From an uncultured Collinsella sp. (GTDB lineage: Bacteria > Actinomycetota > Coriobacteriia > Coriobacteriales > Coriobacteriaceae), in contig URKM01000012.1 of NCBI GenBank assembly GCA_900548365.1, positions 1 through 46,099 on the forward strand: a stretch of DNA of 46,099 nt. Reading direction: 5' to 3'. A program made the translations under genes and the position numbers. This document shows positions 40,263 to 46,099 of this stretch, one piece after another (position 1 is the first letter of the stretch; the number at the start of each line of letters is the position of its first letter). Under the pieces are notes generated by a model, which saw only the letters and a list, made by a program, of their open reading frames with translations, did no database searches and was not told the origin of the DNA.

Positions 40263-41378
40263 CTAGCTCGTCAGGCCGTTGTACGCATCCTCGGTGAGGT
40301 CGTATCCGTAGAACGTCTCATAGTAGGATTTCGCCACGTCGTAGGCGCTGCCCTTGCCCTCGAAGCGCTCGGGGTACAGCACGCGTGCCAACCACTGCAT
40401 GCCCAGGACCTGGTTGACCGTAGGCGGGTAGTTCAGCCAGCAATACGGCGAGATGGGAACCTTGTAGTAGCGCCCCTCCTGCACCGCGGGGATCGCCTGC
40501 CACGCCGCATCGTCCGCCACGTTGGCGTAGATGCTGTCCGGACCGAACAGGATGACCTCGGGATTCCACAGGGCGATCTGCTCCATATTCGACTCGTTGC
40601 CGCTGCCCTTGCCCGACGGCGAGTCCACGACGGCGACGTTGTCGGCGAGCATGTCGATCACGTTCGCCTGGAAGGAACCCCGGGCGATCACGTTGGTACC
40701 CGACGGCCCCAGGCAGTAGAGGAGCTTCACGCGCTCGGACTCCGGGATATCCTTCATCACGTCGGACACCTCGGAATACGCGTGGTCGCAGTAGGAGGCC
40801 AGCGCCTCCCCGCGATCCTCCACGCCGAGCAGGTCGCCCAGGGTGCGATAGGCCTGCGGCCATTCATCGAGCTTCGTCTCGACGAAGACGACCGGGATTC
40901 CCAGCTGGTCCTGGAGCGCGTCCAGGTCGTCCTTCATCCCGTCCTTGTACTCGCCGGTATCGATGACGAGCTGGGCGCCCGTCGCCGCGACGGCCTCCTT
41001 GTTCAGGTCGCCCTTCGCCCCGAACGCCGCCCCGAGCACGGGAAGGTCGTCGGCAACGCGGTCGCCCAGGTAGACGAGCTGGTCTTCGGTGAGCTCCTGC
41101 GAGAGCCCCGCGAGCTTCTCGGGGGCGATGGTGATGAGGACCTGCGTGGCGGTGTGTCCCGAGGGGACGACGCGGTCGACGTGCTCGGGCACCTCGACCT
41201 CGCGACCGGCGGAGTCGGTGAACAGGACGGTCTCGTGCTCCGCATCCGAGGCGCTTCCGGCGGCGCTGCCCGCCGGCGCCGTGCCGCCGCAACCCGCGAG
41301 CACGAGGGCGAGCGCCGCCGCGGCGCCACAGGCTCCCGCGACGTTCAGGAAACGTCGGCGCGTGATTTTCCGTTGCAT
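40263..41378 (-). CDS. FecCD-type ABC importer substrate-binding lipoprotein
   Basis: A 371-aa binding protein. The leader has a twin-Arg-like RRRFLNVAG and then a lipobox LAGC near residue 30, so a Tat or Sec lipoprotein. The mature part has the two lobes of class III binding proteins: VDRVVPSGHTATQVLITIAP, and YYKVPISPYCWLNYPPTVNQ then VLGMQWLARVLYPERF, wording typical of Fe(III)-chelate/cobalamin/molybdate-type FecCD partners. AAGGT precedes ATG 41378. The substrate is open: iron chelate, haem, corrinoid or oxyanion. Confidence 0.88.
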   Translation of the reverse strand: MQRKITRRRFLNVAGACGAAAALALVLAGCGGTAPAGSAAGSASDAEHETVLFTDSAGREVEVPEHVDRVVPSGHTATQVLITIAPEKLAGLSQELTEDQLVYLGDRVADDLPVLGAAFGAKGDLNKEAVAATGAQLVIDTGEYKDGMKDDLDALQDQLGIPVVFVETKLDEWPQAYRTLGDLLGVEDRGEALASYCDHAYSEVSDVMKDIPESERVKLLYCLGPSGTNVIARGSFQANVIDMLADNVAVVDSPSGKGSGNESNMEQIALWNPEVILFGPDSIYANVADDAAWQAIPAVQEGRYYKVPISPYCWLNYPPTVNQVLGMQWLARVLYPERFEGKGSAYDVAKSYYETFYGYDLTEDAYNGLTS

Positions 41379-41381
41379 CTT

Positions 41382-42242
41382 CTACCTTGCCTTTCCTTGG
41401 TCTCGTGCGCCCTCGGGCGCCTCCCCGCCATCTATCTCCGAGACCGGGACGCAGACGCGCATCCGGTCATCGAACAGGGAGCAGATCGTCACGTCGACTC
41501 CGTAGAGGTCCTCGACGAGCCCCTCGGTTATGACGTCCTTCGGCGCGCCGAACGCGCGCACGCGCCCGCGATCGAGGGCGAGCACCGCATCGGCGAACAG
41601 GAAGGCCTGATCGGGCTGGTGCGTCGACTGCACGATGCACAGGCCCTCGCGCGCGAGCTGGCGGACGCACCCCAGCACCCGCATGGTGTTGCCGTAATCC
41701 AGAGCGCTCGTCGGCTCGTCCATGATGATGGTTCGGGCATGCTGGGCGAGGGCGCGGGCGATGAGCACGAGCTGCTGCTCGCCGCCGGATATCTGCGTCG
41801 CCGGCCGATGGGCCAGCCGCGCGATCCCCACGCGCTCCAGCGCCTCCCACGCGCGATCGACCTGCTCGGCACCGGGCGCACCGAAGGCGCCCACCTCCGG
41901 CGCGGCGCTCATCAGCACCATATCGAGCACGCTGTAGTCGTAGACGGCGTCGTGGGACTGCGGGATGAACGCCACCTCGCGCGCCCGCTCCCTCACCGGG
42001 AGGGACCGCAGGTCGCGTCCGTTCACCTCGACCGTCCCCGTATAGCCGTCCTCCAGGCAGAGCATGCAGCGGAACAGCGTGGACTTCCCCGCGCCGTTGG
42101 GACCGAGGACGCAGGTGAGGGCGCCGTCGGGCAAGTCGAAGCTCACACGCCTCAAGACGTCGTAGGGGCCGGACCCGCGCTCGCTGCCCGCGCAGCGGCG
42201 CGTTCCGTAGCTGAAGGACAGGTCCCGAACGGAGATGCTCAT
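41382..42242 (-). CDS. FecCD-type ABC importer ATPase
   Basis: A 286-aa FecE/BtuD-like ATPase: Walker A GPNGAGKST, VAFIPQSHDAVYDYSVLDMV (Q-loop), signature ISGGEQQLVLIARALAQ, Walker B TIIMDEPTSALDYGN, and STHQPDQAFLFAD. A short insertion (about residues 14-25, RRCAGSERGSGP) lies before the Walker A. Its ATG overlaps the permease stop (ATGA). One of two identical copies would sit below the permease dimer. Confidence 0.92.
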   Translation of the reverse strand: MSISVRDLSFSYGTRRCAGSERGSGPYDVLRRVSFDLPDGALTCVLGPNGAGKSTLFRCMLCLEDGYTGTVEVNGRDLRSLPVRERAREVAFIPQSHDAVYDYSVLDMVLMSAAPEVGAFGAPGAEQVDRAWEALERVGIARLAHRPATQISGGEQQLVLIARALAQHARTIIMDEPTSALDYGNTMRVLGCVRQLAREGLCIVQSTHQPDQAFLFADAVLALDRGRVRAFGAPKDVITEGLVEDLYGVDVTICSLFDDRMRVCVPVSEIDGGEAPEGARDQGKAR

Positions 42243-43387
42243 GCGGACCGCCTCCGCTTCATGACGAGGTACAGGAAGAAGGGGGCGCCCAGAAACGCCG
42301 TGAGGATGCCGAGCGGGATCTCCGACGCGTACGCGAGGCGGGAGACGTTGTCGACCACCAGCAGGAAAGACGCGCCCACGAGCATGCTCGCGGGCAGCAG
42401 GCGGGTGTAGTCGCAGCCGATCGCCATGCGCACCATATGCGGAACCACCAGCCCCACCCAGCCGATCATGCCGCTCACCGAGACGCTCGCGGCCGTGAGC
42501 AGGGTCGCCGCGGCCATGACGAGGACCCGTACGCGCCGCGCGTCGACGCCCATCGTCCGCGCCTCGTCATCGCCCATGGTGAGCAGGTTGATGCGCCAGC
42601 GGAGCGCCAGCAGCGCGCCGACGCCGAGCAGGACGGGGGGAAGCACGAAGGCGACATCGGAGGCGCGTGCGCCGGCGAGGCTGCCCATGAGCCAGTAGGT
42701 GATCGCGGGCAGCTGGTCGTTGGGATCGGCCACGAGCTTGGCGAAGGAGACGCCCGCCTGGCACAGGCTGCTCACCATCACGCCCACGAGCACCACCGTG
42801 AGCGCATGGTCGCCCGCCCGCGCCCGCCCGCTCACCGCCACGACGACGAGCACCGTCGCCATGGCGCAGGCGAACGCCCACCAAGACACCGCGAACGCGC
42901 CCGCACCGGCGAGCAGGGCGAACGCCGCGCCCAGCGCCGCGCCCTGCGAGGCGCCCAGGACGTCGGGCGAGACCAGCGGGTTTCTGAACGTTCCCTGAAA
43001 CGCCGCCCCCGCCGCCGAGAGGCTCGCGCCCACGATCGCCGCGAGCGCGATGCGCGGCAGCCGCACGTTGAAGAACAGCGTCGCCTGCTGGTCGGTCCAG
43101 ACCTGCTCGACCGGGACCACGCGGTCGAGCAGCATGAGCACGGCGTGCGCGGGATCGATGGGATAGCGCCCCAACATGAGCGACATCGCCATGAGCGACA
43201 GCAGGGCCGCCAGCGAGCCGGCGACCGCGAGGCGGGCGCGGCGGCGCGCGGAATCGACCATCTCGCGGGCGCGGGCGTCACCGGACCCGCGCGGGACGGG
43301 CGCGGTCCGGGCGGACCCGCCCCCCGACGCGGGGCGCGCCGTCATCCCGACATCGTCCGGCTCGTTCTTTCGCTGTTTCTTACTCAC
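42239..43387 (-). CDS. FecCD-type ABC importer permease
   Basis: A 382-aa permease with about ten spans. LFFNVRLPRIALAAIVGASL, GAAFQGTFRNPLVSPDVLGA, GDDEARTMGVDARRVRVLVM and GMIGWVGLVVPHMVRMAIGC are FecCD marks. GTG 43387 is taken as start (AAGGGG seven bases upstream), which gives an unusual 40-residue polar N-terminus (KKQRKNEPDDVG...); ATG 43345 or 43261 are alternatives. First gene of permease-ATPase-binding protein-NTPase. Confidence 0.9.
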   Translation of the reverse strand: MSKKQRKNEPDDVGMTARPASGGGSARTAPVPRGSGDARAREMVDSARRRARLAVAGSLAALLSLMAMSLMLGRYPIDPAHAVLMLLDRVVPVEQVWTDQQATLFFNVRLPRIALAAIVGASLSAAGAAFQGTFRNPLVSPDVLGASQGAALGAAFALLAGAGAFAVSWWAFACAMATVLVVVAVSGRARAGDHALTVVLVGVMVSSLCQAGVSFAKLVADPNDQLPAITYWLMGSLAGARASDVAFVLPPVLLGVGALLALRWRINLLTMGDDEARTMGVDARRVRVLVMAAATLLTAASVSVSGMIGWVGLVVPHMVRMAIGCDYTRLLPASMLVGASFLLVVDNVSRLAYASEIPLGILTAFLGAPFFLYLVMKRRRSA

Positions 43388-43419
43388 GAATACGCCCCTT
43401 GTACCAGCGGATATAGCAG

Positions 43420-43452
43420 ACATTATTCTCGCATGAAAATAATGTACGTCAA
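43420..43452 (-). promoter_or_regulatory. Promoter with 8-bp dyad before the FecCD operon
   Basis: On the minus strand TTGACG (43452-43447) is a good -35, with AGAATA at 17 bp or AATAAT at 19 bp. ACATTATT (43420-43427) and its complement AATAATGT (43438-43445) with 10 bp between cover the promoter. Dyads of AT-rich arms over metal-import promoters are typical of metal-responsive repressors; which family is not clear. Confidence 0.6.
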
Positions 43453-43945
43453 GACAGGCCCATCGCGCCGCCCGCACGGCGAGCGCCCTCGCGGCCCTGC
43501 GAAGGGGATGCCGCCGCGGGAGCCGTGCGCGCACGCGCCCACGGCGGCGAGAGGAGGAACGCGCGGCGCGCGTTTGCCGTGTTCGCCTTCATGCACGGCA
43601 CGGGCGCCGCCGCGCATCCCTTCCGCGGCATCATCGTGAGCGCGCGGCCGCCGCGATGGAGTACCAATTGTGGACAGCAGCCGCTCGCCCGCCGAAAGGG
43701 TCCGTTCGCATGCGCGGAGGGCCGCGCCGAGGCGAGGGCCGCGCACCGCCCTCCGCGACAAGACCGTCGAGGGGCGGGGATACTGCGTTGTTTTGCCTTA
43801 TAGGAGCCACAAGACCAGCGGCCTGTCGTATCATAATGGGGTTTTAGTTTCGTCGTTCGGCTCAAGGGGATGCAGCGGGCGCGCCCGGCGCATCGGCCGC
43901 CGCCGACGACATGGTCCGACCATCCCTACAGGAAGGCAGGCATAC
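43453..43945. other. 493-bp stretch without a convincing gene, before purL
   Basis: Open frames here (for example about 43,450-43,865 minus) are Arg/Ala/Pro-rich GC shadows without ribosome sites. The right part contains a purL promoter candidate with -10 CATAAT near 43,833. No purine riboswitch core was recognised by eye. Confidence 0.5.
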
Positions 43946-46099
43946 ATGGTCTCTCGCGTATACGTAGAGAAGAAACCGGGGTTCGACGTCGAGGCGAAGC
44001 AGCTGCTCGCCGAGCTGCGCGACACCCTGGGCATCGACGCGCTCACGGCCCTGCGCGTCATCAACCGCTATGACGTCGAGGGCATCGACGAGGAGTTGTT
44101 CGCCCGCTGCGTGCCCACCGTGTTCTCCGAGCCGCAGGTCGACTTCGCCTACGACGAGCTGCCGGCGGACGACGCCGCGACCGTGTTCGCCGTCGAGGCC
44201 CTGCCCGGCCAGTTCGACCAGCGCGCCGCCTCCGCCGCCGAGTGCGTGCAGCTGATCTCCTGCGGCGAGCGCCCCACCGTGCGCTCCGCCAAGGTCTATC
44301 TGCTCTCCGGCGACCTTTCCGCCGAGGACTTCGACGCCATCAAGGGCTACGTCGTCAACCCCGTCGAGTCCCGCATCGCCGCGCTCGAGTGCCCTGAGAC
44401 CCTCACCCAGGAGATCCCCGACCCCGAGCCCGTCGAGGTCATCGACGGCTTCCGCGAGCTCGACGAGCCCGGCCTCGCCGCCTTCATCGCCGAGCGCGGC
44501 CTGGCCATGGACGAGGCGGACATCGCCTTCTGCCAGCAGTACTTCATCGACGAGGGCCGCGACCCCTCGATCACCGAGATCCGCGTGATCGATACCTACT
44601 GGTCCGACCACTGCCGTCACACCACCTTCGGTACCGTGCTCGAGAACATCGAGATCGACGACTCCGTGGTCCAAACGGCCTTTGACCGCTATATGGAGAT
44701 GCGCCATGAGCTCGGCCGCGACGAGAAGCCCGTCTGCCTCATGGACATGGGCACCATCGGCGCCAAGTGGCTCAAGGCCCAGGGCACCCTCACCGGTCTC
44801 GACGAGTCCGAGGAGATCAACGCCTGCACCGTCAAGGTGACCGTCGACGTGGACGGCGAGGACCAGGACTGGCTGTTCCTCTTCAAGAACGAGACGCACA
44901 ACCACCCCACCGAGATCGAGCCCTTCGGCGGCGCAGCCACCTGCGTGGGCGGCGCGATCCGCGACCCGCTCTCCGGCCGCAGCTACGTCTACCAGGCCAT
45001 GCGCGTCACCGGTGCGGCCGACCCGACCGTCCCCGTGTCCGAGACCATCGCCGGCAAGCTGCCGCAGCGCAAGATCGTGACCACCGCGGCGGCCGGCTAC
45101 TCCTCCTACGGCAACCAGATCGGCCTTGCCACCGGCCAGGTCTCCGAGCTCTATCACCCCGGCTACATGGCCAAGCGCATGGAGGTCGGCGCCGTGGTGG
45201 GCGCCGCGCCCGCGAGCCACGTCCGCCGCGAGGCACCTCAGCCCGGCGACAAGATCATCCTGCTCGGCGGCCGCACCGGCCGTGACGGCATCGGCGGTGC
45301 CACCGGTTCCTCCAAGGCCCACAACGTCGAGTCCATCGAGAAGGACGGCGCCGAGGTCCAGAAGGGCAACGCCCCCATGGAGCGCAAGCTGCAGCGCCTC
45401 TTCCGCCGCGGCGATGCCTGCCGCCTGATCAAGCGCTGCAACGACTTCGGCGCGGGCGGCGTCTCCGTCGCCGTGGGCGAGCTGGCCGACGGCCTCTACA
45501 TCGACCTCGACATGGTCACCAAGAAGTACGACGGCCTGGACGGCACCGAGCTCGCCATCTCCGAGTCCCAGGAGCGCATGGCCGTCGCCGTGGCCGAGGC
45601 CGACGTCGACGAGTTCATGGGCTACGCCGAGGAGGAGAACCTCGAGGCGACCGTGATCGCCGAGGTCACCGCCGAGCCCCGCGTCCGCATGGCCTGGCAG
45701 GGCGACGCCATCGTCGACCTCTCCCGTGCGTTCCTCAACTCCAACGGCGCGCCGAAGTTCCAGGACGTCCACGTCCCCGCGCAGGGCATCGAGCCCATCG
45801 ATCCCGAGAGCGAGCTGGCGCAGGCCGCGCTCGAGGAGTTCGGCAGCCTCGAGAACGTCTTCGAGAGCACCGTGCCCATGGTCCCTGGCGCCGAGGAGGT
45901 CGACTCCTTCGCCGAGGCCATGCGCCTGCTCGTGAGCGACCTCAACGTCTGCTCCAACAAGGGCCTGTCCGAGCGCTTCGACTCCACCATCGGCGCCGCG
46001 ACCGTCCTCATGCCCTTCGGCGGCACCCGCCAGCTCACCCCGAGCCAGGCCATGGTCGCCAAGTTCCCGGTCGACGGCGAGACCACCACGGTCTCCGGC
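43946..46099 (+). CDS. purL: Phosphoribosylformylglycinamidine synthase PurL, 5' part
   Basis: The first 718 codons of the ATP- and Gln-dependent enzyme making FGAM from FGAR, fourth step of purine synthesis. Start MVSRVYVEKKPGFDVEAKQL (ATG 43946, AGGAAGGCAGG upstream) and the N-terminal domain (VINRYDVEGIDEE..., residues 1-170) mark the large single-chain PurL rather than the small PurSLQ type. DTYWSDHCRHTTF (active-site His) and FKNETHNHPTEIEPFGGAAT follow, then GGRTGRDGIGGATGSS and NDFGAGGVSVAVGELADG. The second half and the glutaminase domain are beyond the window edge. No frameshift in the visible part. Confidence 0.95.
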   Translation, partial: MVSRVYVEKKPGFDVEAKQLLAELRDTLGIDALTALRVINRYDVEGIDEELFARCVPTVFSEPQVDFAYDELPADDAATVFAVEALPGQFDQRAASAAECVQLISCGERPTVRSAKVYLLSGDLSAEDFDAIKGYVVNPVESRIAALECPETLTQEIPDPEPVEVIDGFRELDEPGLAAFIAERGLAMDEADIAFCQQYFIDEGRDPSITEIRVIDTYWSDHCRHTTFGTVLENIEIDDSVVQTAFDRYMEMRHELGRDEKPVCLMDMGTIGAKWLKAQGTLTGLDESEEINACTVKVTVDVDGEDQDWLFLFKNETHNHPTEIEPFGGAATCVGGAIRDPLSGRSYVYQAMRVTGAADPTVPVSETIAGKLPQRKIVTTAAAGYSSYGNQIGLATGQVSELYHPGYMAKRMEVGAVVGAAPASHVRREAPQPGDKIILLGGRTGRDGIGGATGSSKAHNVESIEKDGAEVQKGNAPMERKLQRLFRRGDACRLIKRCNDFGAGGVSVAVGELADGLYIDLDMVTKKYDGLDGTELAISESQERMAVAVAEADVDEFMGYAEEENLEATVIAEVTAEPRVRMAWQGDAIVDLSRAFLNSNGAPKFQDVHVPAQGIEPIDPESELAQAALEEFGSLENVFESTVPMVPGAEEVDSFAEAMRLLVSDLNVCSNKGLSERFDSTIGAATVLMPFGGTRQLTPSQAMVAKFPVDGETTTVSG

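Noticed and set aside
39504..42410. 968-codon plus-strand open frame
   Set aside because: Antisense shadow of the NTPase, binding protein and ATPase genes; low-complexity composition.
43449..43865. 138-codon minus frame before purL
   Set aside because: No ribosome site, Arg/Ala-rich, no domain; overlaps the region of the FecCD promoter.
43700..43945. Possible purine riboswitch before purL
   Set aside because: No conserved loop pattern of the purine aptamer was seen; only a promoter-like CATAAT.
43862..45772. 636-codon minus-strand open frame opposite purL
   Set aside because: Repetitive Gly/Val/Leu/Asp shadow of the purL reading frame.

Overview
The window is GC-rich (roughly 65 % by eye) and reads as a chromosome segment of an actinobacterium, most likely a member of the Coriobacteriia (Collinsella/Olsenella-like). 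This is inferred from gene content (class II aldolase, a RecJ-helicase fusion beside rel, a dlt operon, a very long single-chain PurL) and from codon use; no species call is possible without a search.

Positions 1 to about 10,430 hold one end of an integrated phage-like element. Leftward genes, read right to left, are an early block of small phage proteins (5403 to 3978), a short block of tiny membrane and ribbon-helix-helix-like proteins (3865 to 3395), a RinA/ArpU/Q-like late regulator (3274 to 2780), then a late promoter with tandem activator-like repeats and an early terminator, two small proteins, an HNH nuclease, and TerS/TerL (TerL runs off the left edge). Rightward genes form the lysogeny side: a three-gene MqsR-MqsA-SecB-like toxin-antitoxin-chaperone (TAC) operon, a structured intergenic RNA region with a terminator, an unrecognised 291-aa protein, and a tyrosine integrase. 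A HicAB toxin-antitoxin pair (HicA only 56 aa) faces the integrase. The element ends close to a tRNA-Leu(CAA) gene whose 3' end points into it, so that tRNA is the best candidate attachment site.

From 10,432 to the right end the genes look like ordinary core chromosome: a transglutaminase-like protein; class II fructose-bisphosphate aldolase; an MBL-fold hydrolase; an NCS2 nucleobase permease; a recJ/helicase-fusion - rel operon; a small XRE regulator; CutC; CydDC; the branched-chain amino acid ABC operon livJ-H-M-G-F with a strong hairpin after livJ; homoserine dehydrogenase; a six-gene dlt operon for D-alanylation of teichoic acid (dltA - dltD1 - dltB - dltC - small membrane protein - dltD2) with two DltD paralogues; a FecCD-type ABC importer with its own binding protein and a Walker-type NTPase; and the first 718 codons of purL.

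The most interesting items are the prophage-borne TAC operon with an extended antitoxin C-terminus, the late-control segment (repeats, promoter and terminator in about 120 bp), the duplicated and diverged DltD in a rearranged dlt operon, the RecJ-DEAD/DEAH helicase fusion, and a perfect operator-like dyad over a consensus promoter at 3902-3945.
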